Of a stretch of 34,009 nucleotides of DNA, positions 1 to 8,938 are shown in pieces. The DNA lies in contig JAGOSM010000014.1 in NCBI GenBank assembly GCA_018062315.1, forward strand, positions 1-34,009, in the 5' to 3' direction. Every line of letters starts with the position of its first letter. Position 1 is the first letter of the stretch. The DNA comes from Simkaniaceae bacterium. Lineage in GTDB: Bacteria > Chlamydiota > Chlamydiia > Chlamydiales > Simkaniaceae. Both the position numbers and the translations under genes were made by a program. Under the pieces are notes generated by a model, which worked only from the letters and a program-made list of their open reading frames with translations, was not told the origin of the DNA and searched no databases.

Positions 1-2
1 AA

Positions 3-446
3 CTGCTCCCCCTACATATTCCCCTCACCCTAACGGTACAAAAAGAAGCCGCCCTCCGCATGATCGCCCCCATCGGATCAACAGATTACAGTCCCCTTTC
101 CCTCTTATGTCAATATTATGCAACCCCTCACATTGCATTTAACATTCCCCGCCATCTTTTTACTCCAATCCCCCATGTAGACTCAGCTGTCATCCAATTT
201 ACCCCTACCTTTAACCCCTACCATCCTCGCCTTTTTCAAACAATTAGACAAGCCTTCCAAGGAAGGAGAAAAATGATGCGCCATTTTTTTCCAGCAGAGA
301 TTCTAAGTCATGTCGGCATCGACCCTACAAGTCGGCCTCAGACTCTTTCTTGTAGCGCCTATGAAAAATTAACAGCAGCCCTAGAAGAACAGGAATCACG
401 AGCACTATCATCCACCCCGCATAAGTTGCCCCTTTTAAAGCATTGA
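3..446 (+). CDS. ksgA: 16S rRNA adenine dimethyltransferase (KsgA), 3' part
   Basis: C-terminal 147 residues of the rRNA dimethylase that methylates two adjacent adenines in helix 45 of 16S rRNA. The reading frame is open to the left window edge, so the SAM-binding Rossmann part lies outside. Visible are the VQKEAALRMIAPIGS stretch followed by SLLCQYYA, the conserved central segment of the family, then the FTPIPHVDSAVIQF motif and the small helical C-terminal domain (RQAFQGRRKMMRHFF). The usual family end falls near EKLTAAL. Here about 20 further residues follow, and they are encoded inside the 3' end of the convergent dacF gene (122-base overlap), as if an original stop codon had been lost. 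Identification is firm; only the true C-terminus is open. Confidence 0.9.
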   Translation: MLPLHIPLTLTVQKEAALRMIAPIGSTDYSPLSLLCQYYATPHIAFNIPRHLFTPIPHVDSAVIQFTPTFNPYHPRLFQTIRQAFQGRRKMMRHFFPAEILSHVGIDPTSRPQTLSCSAYEKLTAALEEQESRALSSTPHKLPLLKH

Positions 447-1563
447 CAGCATATAAAGGTTCTTCTGTAACCACATCTCCTTTTTCATTCACAATTAAAA
501 GAGCCCCCACCTCATCTCCCACACAAATAGGCAATTTAAGATCATGCCAAACAAGCTGTGTTTTAACCTCTTTTTCTTCAGAAGGATAAAATGAAATCAC
601 CACATCTTTTCCTAAAGAGGTATAAAGTTTTTGCTGTTTAATCTCCGTTTCAAATAAGCTCGAGCCCTGTCTAAAAAGAACCCTAGAAGTTTTTTTCTCT
701 TTAAAAGCCGCATCAAATAAGGCGATAACATCAATAAAACGGTGCGTGGATTCACTGCATTTTAAAGTAACAGCAATCAATGTTCTATCTCCCTCTGTCG
801 CCGCAGCAACCAAACAATACCCTGCATCCTCAGTATATCCTGTTTTAATCCCAAAGGCTCGGGGATAGTAAAATGGACTTTCTTTCACAAGGAGTTTATT
901 GGTTTGTCCAATAGGCCTCCCCTCTTGCAATTTAGTGGCAGGGCGCAAGAATTCTCTTGTTTTGGCAAATTCCAAAAATTGACTAGAGGAGAGCGCTTCC
1001 TTAGTTAAAAGAGCCAAATCATAGGCCGTAGTATAATGTTCGGGATGGTGCAATCCATGGGGATTCATAAAGTGAGTAGAATGACACCCAATGGAAGAGA
1101 GAAATGCATTTAAATTGTCCATAAACTGAGGAATAGACCCCCCAATTTGATGCGCCACCATATTCGCAGCGTCGTTCCCCGATCGAAGCATCACGCCAAA
1201 CAGCAATTCACGGAGTGAAAGAATCTCTCCCTCCTTTAACCAATAGGAAGTGCCATCTGGCTCTAGCAAATGAGGAGGATCTTGATACCGCCGTTCCATC
1301 TTCGTTTTTTTAGCCATCTTTAATAGACACTCTCGAGGAATTTTCATCCTCTCGTCAAGATTGGGATTTCCCTTAAGAGCAAAAAGGGCTGTCGCTATCT
1401 TAGTCGTACTTGCTGGATACAGCTTCTCATGCGCCTTTTTCTCAAAAAGAATTGCCCCACTCTCTGCATTCATTAAAATAGCACTTTCACCATGCACTTT
1501 CACCTTTATCGGCTCTGCAGAAAGAAAATGAAAATAAAGCAAGGCAAACAAAATCAAGTACAT
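325..1563 (-). CDS. dacF: D-alanyl-D-alanine carboxypeptidase (DacF, PBP5 family)
   Basis: Low-molecular-weight penicillin-binding protein (serine peptidase S11) that trims the terminal D-Ala of peptidoglycan stem peptides at the outer face of the inner membrane. With the ATG at 1563 the product has 412 residues: a signal peptide (MYLILFALLYFHFLSA), the SxxK nucleophile motif STTK (52-55), SGN (128-130) and KTG (240-242), then a C-terminal domain and a membrane helix followed by basic residues (RRYKK), giving an anchored topology. A TTG 18 bases upstream is in frame, but AAGGAAG sits just before the ATG, so the ATG is preferred. An insert of about 25 residues lies between the STTK and SGN motifs (roughly 75-110). 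The gene diverges from the small gene at 1645 and overlaps ksgA at its 3' end. Confidence 0.92.
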   Translation of the reverse strand: MYLILFALLYFHFLSAEPIKVKVHGESAILMNAESGAILFEKKAHEKLYPASTTKIATALFALKGNPNLDERMKIPRECLLKMAKKTKMERRYQDPPHLLEPDGTSYWLKEGEILSLRELLFGVMLRSGNDAANMVAHQIGGSIPQFMDNLNAFLSSIGCHSTHFMNPHGLHHPEHYTTAYDLALLTKEALSSSQFLEFAKTREFLRPATKLQEGRPIGQTNKLLVKESPFYYPRAFGIKTGYTEDAGYCLVAAATEGDRTLIAVTLKCSESTHRFIDVIALFDAAFKEKKTSRVLFRQGSSLFETEIKQQKLYTSLGKDVVISFYPSEEKEVKTQLVWHDLKLPICVGDEVGALLIVNEKGDVVTEEPLYAVNALKGATYAGWMIVLVIPVLLGLLLIFHRRYKKESEADL

Positions 1564-1644
1564 AGGCTTCCTTTTTAACAAAAAAATGAATTTGCAGCAA
1601 AATAATTAAGGAGAGAAATCGTCAAAAGACTTATTGATAGGATA

Positions 1645-2076
1645 ATGAATCCAATAGAATTAGATGAGGCATTTGCCACCTTTATCAATGATCTACCAAA
1701 GTTTGTCCCCGATGGAATTGTGGATGTGAACTTGGAGCTACTCAATAAAGTAGGGATTTTACATATTGAGGAATTTGAAGACGAGCAAAAAACAGAACAA
1801 CTGCCCCATTATTTTCATGTCATTGAGACAAGCGAGAAGGTAACCCTTTTCAATCACCAATTTGTGATTTGGATTGTCCCTCAACTTTTTGAGAATACTT
1901 CGCAAACTCTTGTCCTTATCGCCATTATAGGCGAAGGACATCCTCTTCACCTTGAAATCGTTTTTTCCACAGAGGGAGTATATAATACCCCTAAATTTGT
2001 CCTTAAATTGCTCCGTCATTTCCTCAGCGATGTGATCGATAACGAAGAAGCCATCTCTTCTATTTCTTCAGGTTAG
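1645..2076 (+). CDS. Conserved chlamydial hypothetical protein (CT550-like position)
   Basis: A 143-residue acidic protein that I do not recognise by motif. It has no signal peptide or transmembrane segment; the middle is beta-rich (VIWIVPQ, LVLIAIIGEG) and the end helical. Its position between dacF and rsbW corresponds to C. trachomatis CT550, also uncharacterised; this orthology is inferred from gene order only. The start codon has a weak ribosome site (AGGAT two bases before ATG). The TAG stop overlaps the rsbW stop by four bases on the opposite strand. The acidic composition and modest size resemble a type III secretion chaperone, but no diagnostic feature supports that. Confidence 0.7.
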   Translation: MNPIELDEAFATFINDLPKFVPDGIVDVNLELLNKVGILHIEEFEDEQKTEQLPHYFHVIETSEKVTLFNHQFVIWIVPQLFENTSQTLVLIAIIGEGHPLHLEIVFSTEGVYNTPKFVLKLLRHFLSDVIDNEEAISSISSG

Positions 2077-2474
2077 CCTGTAGCTTCTTCTGCATGGAAG
2101 AGATTTTTTTTCATCCTAAGAATATTTTGTCCAGAAGAGCGTTCGTAGGTTACTTCATCCATGAGTTTCTTAAGAAAGAAAATACCGAGGCCCCCTTCTT
2201 TCATGGCCTCAACAGGATTTTGATCTTGCTTCTCTTCTCTATGATCGAGTGGATTAAAGGGATCCCCCCAATCTTTGATCGTAATAAAGGCCATCCCATG
2301 TTCTTCACGGACTTCCATCGAAATCTGGGAAGAATGAGAATAGGAAATAATATTGACTACCACCTCTTCTACAGCGAGCTCTAGCTTTTTTTGAAGCTCT
2401 TCACTTGCCACCAAAGAAGTTCTAAGAAAATCCAAAATGGGCTGAAGGGAAGATAACTGTGCTGGGAATTCCAT
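2073..2474 (-). CDS. rsbW: RsbW-like anti-sigma factor / serine kinase (HATPase_c)
   Basis: A 133-residue GHKL ATPase of the SpoIIAB/RsbW family. These proteins bind a sigma factor or phosphorylate an STAS-domain antagonist in partner-switching circuits. The Bergerat ATP fold is intact: N-box ELAVEEVVVN (E36, N41), G1 box KDWGDPFNP (D68, G70) and G2 box GGLGIFFLKK (G94-G97). It has no membrane segment, so it acts in the cytoplasm. It is the last gene of the uhpC-dnaE-bamD-lptE operon, nine bases after lptE. In Chlamydia an RsbW homologue (CT549) occupies the same place; its partners (RsbV proteins, RsbU) are not in this window. Confidence 0.85.
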   Translation of the reverse strand: MEFPAQLSSLQPILDFLRTSLVASEELQKKLELAVEEVVVNIISYSHSSQISMEVREEHGMAFITIKDWGDPFNPLDHREEKQDQNPVEAMKEGGLGIFFLKKLMDEVTYERSSGQNILRMKKNLFHAEEATG

Positions 2475-2483
2475 ATCTTGGTC

Positions 2484-3044
2484 TTATAACCCAGCGGCAA
2501 TTTTTTGCGCTAACTTTCTGTGTAAAGAAGCAAGGGATCCTGCCCTAGCCCCTTCAATAGAATCGAGTTGTCCAAGAGAAAAAGAAAGGGTTGACTCGGA
2601 AGAAGGAGAGACGACAACATCGGGTAACGATTCGGGGTCTACAAAATCATACTCTACGCCCATCCTTACCTTTTCTGGCCCAAGGACGATTTTACCAGAA
2701 GATTGGTCTATCAGGGTAACCTCTACCTCTATAAGACGCCTTTCTTCGTTGGAAACTAGCCGATTATATAGTTGATTTTCTTGATGGTCATACTCATAAC
2801 CAATAACATTCTGCTCATCATGAATAATTTTGACCTCAAGACGGTATTCCCCTTCCCCCCCAACCAAGGTATATTTTCCTAAAATCGCAACTTGCCTGAT
2901 AAGTTCATCTGTGAGAGCCCCATCAATATCCCCTTTAACATAAGGAACAGAAAGGGTGTGCCCCTTCCCGTTATCGAGATGATACCCACACCCTATCAGT
3001 AAACAACTACAGAGTAAGAAGCAACTGTTTAGCTTCCTGTGCAC
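2484..3044 (-). CDS. LptE-like outer-membrane lipoprotein (CT548-like)
   Basis: Predicted lipoprotein of 186 residues if started at the GTG at 3044. The signal peptide is MHRKLNSCFLLCSCLLIGC with lipobox LIGC, giving a mature protein of 168 residues beginning CGYHLDNGKG. The pattern YHL, then TLSVPYVKGD, LTDELIRQV and YRLEVKI resembles LptE, the lipoprotein plug of the LptD lipopolysaccharide translocon, though LptE is poorly conserved and the call rests on pattern and lipobox. No start has a good ribosome site; ATGs at 3098 and 3131 are alternatives and would place a long basic extension before the signal peptide. It overlaps the end of the bamD-like gene by 38 bases, which suggests translational coupling. 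Confidence 0.72.
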   Translation of the reverse strand: MHRKLNSCFLLCSCLLIGCGYHLDNGKGHTLSVPYVKGDIDGALTDELIRQVAILGKYTLVGGEGEYRLEVKIIHDEQNVIGYEYDHQENQLYNRLVSNEERRLIEVEVTLIDQSSGKIVLGPEKVRMGVEYDFVDPESLPDVVVSPSSESTLSFSLGQLDSIEGARAGSLASLHRKLAQKIAAGL

Positions 3045-3936
3045 ACAGCGTATCAGGATAACGTTCAACAATCGCTGAATAATAGAGCTTAATGGCATCC
3101 GTTTTTTTCGATTTTTTGTAGAAATTGGCAACCTTCATTAAATCTCGGGCTAGTACTTCTTGGAGCTCCTGAATTTTCACTTCGCCCTCTTCAAGTCTTC
3201 CTTCTGTTGGAAAGTGCTGCTCAAACTGCCTTTGATTTAATAGAGCTAGATCGAGAAGATCTGGATCGGCATACTCTTTCTTTGCCCTCGTTAAATAGAC
3301 ATCAAATATGGAGATATACCCGTCCACCGCAAGGGAGTTCTTAGGAAACCGTCGAATCAGGGTTTGAAACGATTCAATACTATCCTTATAATTTTTCCCG
3401 CTGAGCAATAACCTTCCCTTATAATAAAGCGATTCTGCTGCAAGATCATGCCTTGGCATTAAGGCGATGATTTCATCGTAAATGCCGAGGGCATCTTCTT
3501 TTGCTCCCAAAAGATTAGGCAGGGGCCTAAATCCAAAACAGGGCTTTAATTTCCCATTTTGATAACTGCGGGCAATTTTATATTTAATCAACATGGCTTC
3601 TTCAAAGTGCTTAGACACCCCTTCTGTCGTTAAATATTTAGATATAAAAATATCAGATTTATCAAACGTTCGGAGCTTATAAAGACTGGTCCCCATATAA
3701 AAATAGACATCATCGACAAAAGGAGACTGAGGGTAATACCTCAATAAACACTGCCCCTCTTTTTTGACCGTTTCCCAATCCTGCGCTTGGTATGCTTCTA
3801 CGACTCTTCTATAAATATCTTCTAATGGGGGGGCCACACTTCCCGCAAGAGCATACGGATTATAGTTAGGGTCTTCTATAATATAACTCGCACACAATGA
3901 AGATGTTACAAAAACCAACAATCCTAATCTTTTCAT
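3007..3936 (-). CDS. BamD/YfiO-like TPR protein (CT547-like)
   Basis: A 309-residue exported protein with TPR-like helical pairs resembling BamD/YfiO, the BAM-complex component that assists beta-barrel insertion. Seen: signal peptide MKRLGLLVFVTSSLCAS, the helix pair VVEAYQAQDWETVKKEG, then LRYYPQSPFVDDVYFYMG, which matches the YPxSPxA.dA.y..G pattern of YfiO repeats, and later FQTLIRRFPKNSLAVDG and YYSAIVERYPDTLCAQEA. Unlike E. coli BamD, the Cys15 region (SSLC) is not a proper lipobox, so cleavage after LCA by signal peptidase I is more likely. The start overlaps the dnaE stop (ATGA), and the following lptE-like gene begins inside its 3' end. Confidence 0.8.
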   Translation of the reverse strand: MKRLGLLVFVTSSLCASYIIEDPNYNPYALAGSVAPPLEDIYRRVVEAYQAQDWETVKKEGQCLLRYYPQSPFVDDVYFYMGTSLYKLRTFDKSDIFISKYLTTEGVSKHFEEAMLIKYKIARSYQNGKLKPCFGFRPLPNLLGAKEDALGIYDEIIALMPRHDLAAESLYYKGRLLLSGKNYKDSIESFQTLIRRFPKNSLAVDGYISIFDVYLTRAKKEYADPDLLDLALLNQRQFEQHFPTEGRLEEGEVKIQELQEVLARDLMKVANFYKKSKKTDAIKLYYSAIVERYPDTLCAQEAKQLLLTL

Positions 3937-6900
3937 TTTGCACCCTCGGTAAAATCTAAAGAGAGAACGAAAGGGAGTTTTCTCAAATGTGTTTCCAAAT
4001 CAGGCTCGTATCGAATTCCCCAGTTAGACGCAACAGACACCTTTCCTACCTTCCGCTCTCTGTCCTGAAAATCCAGAGTCACCTCTGTATCTCCTGGATA
4101 TGTGTGAAATAATTGTTTTAAACGAAGCACGTCTGACAGCCTTACCTGTCTTGCATCAAATGAGCAGTTGAGATGTGTCGTCACTTTAACAGGAAGATCT
4201 TTTTTAAGTTTCCTCTCCCGCACCATATCTCGCTTCGCCTCTTCTACCGCCGTTTCTGCTAATTTCAATTTTTCCTCATTCATTTGAGACAAGTCTTCAA
4301 TAAAGCGACATTCCAGTTTTAATTCAGCGCCTCCTCTCTCAATAATGACCACAGCAAATAAAAGTTGATTTTCTTCAATCAGTTTATGATGGGTCTCAAA
4401 TAACGAAGGCCAAACAGGAAGTTCAAATCTTTCCATACCATCACCAATGGTAAGGATGGCAAATTTGCGCTGTCCTTTTGCAGTCAGCCGTATTTTAACA
4501 GTTTCGATAATAAAAGCTAAACGACAAACATCACCTTCTTTACATTCACTTAATTTAGAAAGGGGGATACACTGCAATCTTTCTAAAATTTGAGCATAGT
4601 GATCCATAGGATGCCCGGTAAGATAAAATCCAAGCAGCTCTTTTTCTCGAGAAAGAATTTTTTCAATAGGGGGAGGGACCACCCCTTGAGGAGGAGAGTT
4701 AAATTCCTGGGCGAGGTCTTCTGCAAAAAAATCAATAAAACCCTTAGAAGCCTCTTTTTTTTCTCTATCACTCGACAAATAGACCGATTCTAAACTGACC
4801 AAAAGCTCTGCTCTCGTCCACCCAGTAAAATCAAAACACCCCGCCTCTATTAAAAGTTCGATGACTTTTTTCCCTACCTTACTGGTCTCTATTTTCTTAC
4901 AAAAATCGTAAAGAGAAGTAAACGGAGTTGTTCGCTTCCTGATAATCTCATCAACAACCCCAGCTCCTACCCCTTTAATCCCCCCCATAGCAAACCGAAT
5001 CCCCTTGTCCGTTCCCACAAAATTACAACGGGACTCGTTAACATCAGGAGATAAAATTCCTATCCCCATACTTTGGGCCTCTCGAATATGCTTAGCCACT
5101 TTAGTTAAGTCATCCTGATCACACGTCATCAAAGATGCCATCCACTCACTTGGATAATTTGCTTTTAAATAAGCGGTTGTATAACTCAAATATCCGTAGG
5201 CTGCTGCATGAGATTTATTAAATCCATAAGAAGCAAATTTTTCAATTTTATCGAAAATCAATAAAGCAACCGGCTCGTCCACTCCATTCGCTACAGCCCC
5301 AGATTGAAATTTTTCCCGCTGTTTTTGCATCTCCTCATGATCTTTTTTCCCCATTGCCCGTCTGAGAACATCCCCTTCTCCGAGACTATATCCTGCCAAT
5401 TTCTGAGCAATTTGCATCACCTGCTCTTGATAGACCATGATGCCATACGTCTCTTCAATAATCTCTTTCATCAGAGGATGATCTATCTCAATGGGCTCTC
5501 TTCCGTGCTTTCTTGCAATAAAAGAAGGGATCATCTCCATAGGCCCTGGTCTATATAAGGCTCCTACCGCAATAATTTCTTCAAATTTATCAATATGAAG
5601 CTGCCGCGCCAAATCTTGCATTCCTGTCGATTCAAGCTGGAATACCCCTTCTGTTTTGCCCTGGTTGAGCAAGTCAAAGGTCCTCGCATCTTCAAGAGGC
5701 AAATTGACCCAATCGATGTCAATCCCTTTGACTTCCCGAATCGCATCTACACATTTTTGTATCGAAGTCAATGTCTTCAAACCGAGAAAATCAATCTTAA
5801 GCATTCCAACTGACTCAACAGGCTTCATCGAATACTGAGTTGTCATGATGTCTGCATCTTTGGAAAGGCAAATAGGAATATGATCTGTTAAGGGATCTCC
5901 ACAAATGATTAAACCTGCAGCATGTACCCCTGTATTTCGAATAGAACCCTCTAGCTTGATTGCATAATCAAGCACCTGTCTAATTTCAGCGTCCCCATCA
6001 TATTCTTTTTTTAGTTCGGGCTCGAGCTCAAAAGCCTTTGCAAGCGTCATCGTAGGATCTTCTGGAACAAGCTTTGAAATCGCATTGACTTTAGCAAGGG
6101 GAACATTAAGCACCCTCCCTACATCCTTGATCGCCATCTTAGCTTTCATAGTACCAAATGTAATAATCTGGGCTACCTTATCTCTACCATACTTCTCTAA
6201 AGTATATTCAATGACTTCTGAGCGACGGTCCATACAAATATCAACGTCAATATCTGGATAAGAGATCCTTTCAGGATTGATAAACCGTTCAAAAAACAGA
6301 TTAAACCTGAGGGGCTCAATATCTGTAATACCGATTAGATATAAAATAATAGAACCTGCTCCAGACCCCCTTCCAGGGCCAACAGGGATTCTCTTACTTT
6401 TTGCCCACGCAATAAAATCATATACAATAAGGAGGTAGTCACACATTCCTTTGCTAGTAATAATTTCAAGCTCTAATTCAAGCCTATCCCTAACCACCTG
6501 GAGAGGATCCTGCCCTGGATATTTTTCTGCAACTTTAGCAAGCCTCTCTTCTGTATACCGTTTGGAAATTCCCTGAAAAGAGAGCTCCCTCAAATATTCT
6601 GCTGTTTTAACTTCCCTCTCTTCGGGGGAATACTCTCCTGGTGGAATAAAAACAGGATAATACTTTTTAGAAAGATCAATCTCAAACTGACATTTTTCTG
6701 CTACTAAAAGAGTGTTCCTTGCAGCCTCTCCAAAAAGAGTTTCCATTTCTAGAGGGGTTCTAAAATAATGGGCCCTTGAGGATTTTACTCTTCTCTTCGG
6801 ATTAGCAACCTTTGCTTTAGGTTGTCCATACGCATCTTTTTCCCAAATCTCGCAGGTTTCTCCGGATTGAATATTCATCAAAATTTCATGCGCCTTCCAA

Positions 6901-7547
6901 TCAGAACTTTCCAGGTAATGAATATCTACTGTAGCAACACACAAGATCTTTTTTTCTTCGGAAATTTCACAAAGCTTTTGATTGAGTGCTTTCTCTTTTT
7001 TTACTCCCTCTAGATAATCTTGATAGAGCCACGACTCTTTCATAAGATCTGAGCTCTCCTCCATCTGATGGTCCGAAAGCTCTAGATAGAGATCTTCTCC
7101 AAAAAGAGGGAGCAGAAAATCGACCCACTCGGGAATTCTTGTAAGACAAATAAGCCCTTCATGATATTTTTCTATGAGATGCCGGTCAATACGGGGCACA
7201 TAATAGAACCCCTCGACATGGGCAATTGAACTGAGTTTACAAAGATTGGCATATCCCTTTGCATTCTTAGCAAGAAAAATTAAGGGATGCCCAATTTGAC
7301 CATCTACTTTTTTTTTAAAAGAAATATCTGTCGGAGCCACCATAAGCTCCACCCCAATAATGGGATGAATCCCTTCTCCCTTGCACGCCTTATAAAAATC
7401 AATAGCTCCAAAAAGATTTCCTGAATCGGTCAAAGCTAAACTCGTCATCCCCAGTTCTTTAGCTTTCTTAGCAAGAGACTTTACACTGATCGTAGAATCT
7501 AAAATAGAATATTGAGAATGGGTATGTAGGGAAATCCAATGTGTCAT
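3933..7547 (-). CDS. dnaE: DNA polymerase III alpha subunit (DnaE)
   Basis: Replicative polymerase catalytic subunit, 1204 residues, the usual length for DnaE. Order of domains: N-terminal PHP domain (LHTHSQYSILDST at 7-19), polymerase palm with VGPGRGSGAGS and the catalytic pair in YPDIDVDICMDRR (D432, D434), fingers with RPGPMEMIPSFI and GIMVYQEQVM, a helix-hairpin-helix region (GGIKGVGAGVVDEII) and a C-terminal OB-fold (CRLAFIIETVKIRLTAKGQRKFAILTIGD). It is not PolC type: no embedded DEDD exonuclease is present, so proofreading must come from a separate epsilon subunit. It overlaps uhpC upstream and the bamD-like gene downstream by four bases each. Confidence 0.97.
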   Translation of the reverse strand: MTHWISLHTHSQYSILDSTISVKSLAKKAKELGMTSLALTDSGNLFGAIDFYKACKGEGIHPIIGVELMVAPTDISFKKKVDGQIGHPLIFLAKNAKGYANLCKLSSIAHVEGFYYVPRIDRHLIEKYHEGLICLTRIPEWVDFLLPLFGEDLYLELSDHQMEESSDLMKESWLYQDYLEGVKKEKALNQKLCEISEEKKILCVATVDIHYLESSDWKAHEILMNIQSGETCEIWEKDAYGQPKAKVANPKRRVKSSRAHYFRTPLEMETLFGEAARNTLLVAEKCQFEIDLSKKYYPVFIPPGEYSPEEREVKTAEYLRELSFQGISKRYTEERLAKVAEKYPGQDPLQVVRDRLELELEIITSKGMCDYLLIVYDFIAWAKSKRIPVGPGRGSGAGSIILYLIGITDIEPLRFNLFFERFINPERISYPDIDVDICMDRRSEVIEYTLEKYGRDKVAQIITFGTMKAKMAIKDVGRVLNVPLAKVNAISKLVPEDPTMTLAKAFELEPELKKEYDGDAEIRQVLDYAIKLEGSIRNTGVHAAGLIICGDPLTDHIPICLSKDADIMTTQYSMKPVESVGMLKIDFLGLKTLTSIQKCVDAIREVKGIDIDWVNLPLEDARTFDLLNQGKTEGVFQLESTGMQDLARQLHIDKFEEIIAVGALYRPGPMEMIPSFIARKHGREPIEIDHPLMKEIIEETYGIMVYQEQVMQIAQKLAGYSLGEGDVLRRAMGKKDHEEMQKQREKFQSGAVANGVDEPVALLIFDKIEKFASYGFNKSHAAAYGYLSYTTAYLKANYPSEWMASLMTCDQDDLTKVAKHIREAQSMGIGILSPDVNESRCNFVGTDKGIRFAMGGIKGVGAGVVDEIIRKRTTPFTSLYDFCKKIETSKVGKKVIELLIEAGCFDFTGWTRAELLVSLESVYLSSDREKKEASKGFIDFFAEDLAQEFNSPPQGVVPPPIEKILSREKELLGFYLTGHPMDHYAQILERLQCIPLSKLSECKEGDVCRLAFIIETVKIRLTAKGQRKFAILTIGDGMERFELPVWPSLFETHHKLIEENQLLFAVVIIERGGAELKLECRFIEDLSQMNEEKLKLAETAVEEAKRDMVRERKLKKDLPVKVTTHLNCSFDARQVRLSDVLRLKQLFHTYPGDTEVTLDFQDRERKVGKVSVASNWGIRYEPDLETHLRKLPFVLSLDFTEGAK

Positions 7548-8878
7548 GAAGCATACTCAGGGTTCGATTTGGCAGCCCAAAGGGGAAGCAGCAGTAGCCC
7601 TGCAAGGACTCCACATCCCATGAGAGCGATAAAAAAACCATCCCATCCCCAATCTTGAGAAATTTTCCCTAGAGGGTATCCAGCAACTGCTGCTCCAAGA
7701 TAGGCAAACCAACCTACAAACCCAGTGGCTGTCCCTGCTGCCTGATGATGAGATAATTCTGCAGCGGCCATCCCAATAAGCATCTGAGGACCAAAAATAA
7801 AAAATCCAACCATAAACATGAGGGAAGAAACCCACCAGAGCTGTCCTGCAGGAGCCATCCATACAGCCCCAATAATAAGAATTACACCGAGAGTAAAAAG
7901 AACATTGACAGGACCTCTTTTCCCCGCAAAAATTTTATCTGAAATCCATCCCGCAGCCAAACTCCCTGTAAATCCTCCAATTTCAAACCAAAAAATTCCA
8001 GAACCTGCATGAAGCATCGAATACCCCTTGGCTTCATGAAGATAAAGACAAATCCAATCATTGAGTGCTGTTCTTAGAATATAGACAAAGAAATAGGCAC
8101 TCGCTAAAACCCAGAGAATCCGGTTTTTAAGAACAAACTTCATTAAAATATCTTTAGCCGTCACCTCAGAAGTTCTTTCTTCCTTACGGGCACGAACCTC
8201 ATCTCCCCTCCATTCTCCAACCGCTGGCAATCCCATTGAACGAGGAGTATCCCTCAAACAGTAAATTAAAAAGACACCCATTCCAATAGCGAGAACTCCA
8301 GGAATATAGAGGGCACTTCTCCAGCCCAAAAATTGAATACACACGGCTGCAATCAGAGGGATGAGAGCCCCACCTACATTATGAGACGTATTCCACATTC
8401 CCCACCATCGCCCCCTTTCGGTTTGAGAATACCAGTGGGTTAAAAGTTTAGAACAAGGGGGCCATCCCCACCCTTGAAACCAGCCGTTAAGCCCCCAAAA
8501 GATAATAAAAATCATCAGCGACGAACTGAGCCCAAAGAAAATATTGACAATCCCGGTCAATATCAATCCAATCCCCATAAAAAATCGAGGATTCGATTTA
8601 TCGGAAATCACTCCACTTAAAAATTTACTGAATGCATACATAATCGACAGAACACTCGCTAAAATACCGAGTTCAGCCTTCGTAAAACCCAGCTCTACCA
8701 TCATTGCAGGCATCGCAAATGTAAAACTTTTTCGGGTGAAATAATAAAATGCATACCCCACATACATTCCAATAAATGTCCTGATTCTCCAGTACTTATA
8801 CTGACGATCGATCTCTTGTTTATCCTGAATAAGGGGCTGATCTGGAGCTAATTTTAGTATGTTTATGGCGTTCATCAT
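7544..8878 (-). CDS. uhpC: Hexose-phosphate/phosphate antiporter (UhpC-like, MFS)
   Basis: Inner-membrane carrier of the organophosphate:phosphate antiporter branch of the major facilitator superfamily. In chlamydiae UhpC imports host glucose 6-phosphate in exchange for phosphate. About twelve hydrophobic helices are visible. Family signatures are YYFTRKSFTFAMPAMM near the N-terminus, LGILASVLSIMYAFSKFLSG with SDKSNPR after helix 2, NGWFQGWGWPPCSKLLTHW in helix 4-5 and a second-half SDKIFAGKRG loop. The ATG at 8878 (444 residues) is preferred over a TTG at 8917 because a TTGACA promoter box covers that TTG. The region before the ATG lacks a ribosome site. It is the first gene of a five-gene operon. 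Confidence 0.92.
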   Translation of the reverse strand: MMNAINILKLAPDQPLIQDKQEIDRQYKYWRIRTFIGMYVGYAFYYFTRKSFTFAMPAMMVELGFTKAELGILASVLSIMYAFSKFLSGVISDKSNPRFFMGIGLILTGIVNIFFGLSSSLMIFIIFWGLNGWFQGWGWPPCSKLLTHWYSQTERGRWWGMWNTSHNVGGALIPLIAAVCIQFLGWRSALYIPGVLAIGMGVFLIYCLRDTPRSMGLPAVGEWRGDEVRARKEERTSEVTAKDILMKFVLKNRILWVLASAYFFVYILRTALNDWICLYLHEAKGYSMLHAGSGIFWFEIGGFTGSLAAGWISDKIFAGKRGPVNVLFTLGVILIIGAVWMAPAGQLWWVSSLMFMVGFFIFGPQMLIGMAAAELSHHQAAGTATGFVGWFAYLGAAVAGYPLGKISQDWGWDGFFIALMGCGVLAGLLLLPLWAAKSNPEYAS

Positions 8879-8885
8879 GATGACG

Positions 8886-8914
8886 AGGTTAGAAAACAAA
8901 GGGGCTTCTGTCAA
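8886..8914 (-). promoter_or_regulatory. Candidate sigma70-type promoter for uhpC operon
   Basis: Reading the minus strand, a perfect TTGACA (8909-8914) is followed after 17 bases by TAACCT (8886-8891). Expected transcription start is around 8879-8880, at or just before the first ATG (8878). The transcript would then be leaderless or nearly so, in agreement with the lack of a ribosome site. The -10 box is weak (3 of 6). Confidence 0.4.
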
Positions 8915-8938
8915 CAAGAATTCTCGAGTTTTCTTGTG

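Noticed and set aside
2094-2384. Open frame of 96 codons on the plus strand
   Set aside because: It lies wholly antisense to rsbW, whose N, G1 and G2 boxes are intact; no ribosome site or family likeness.
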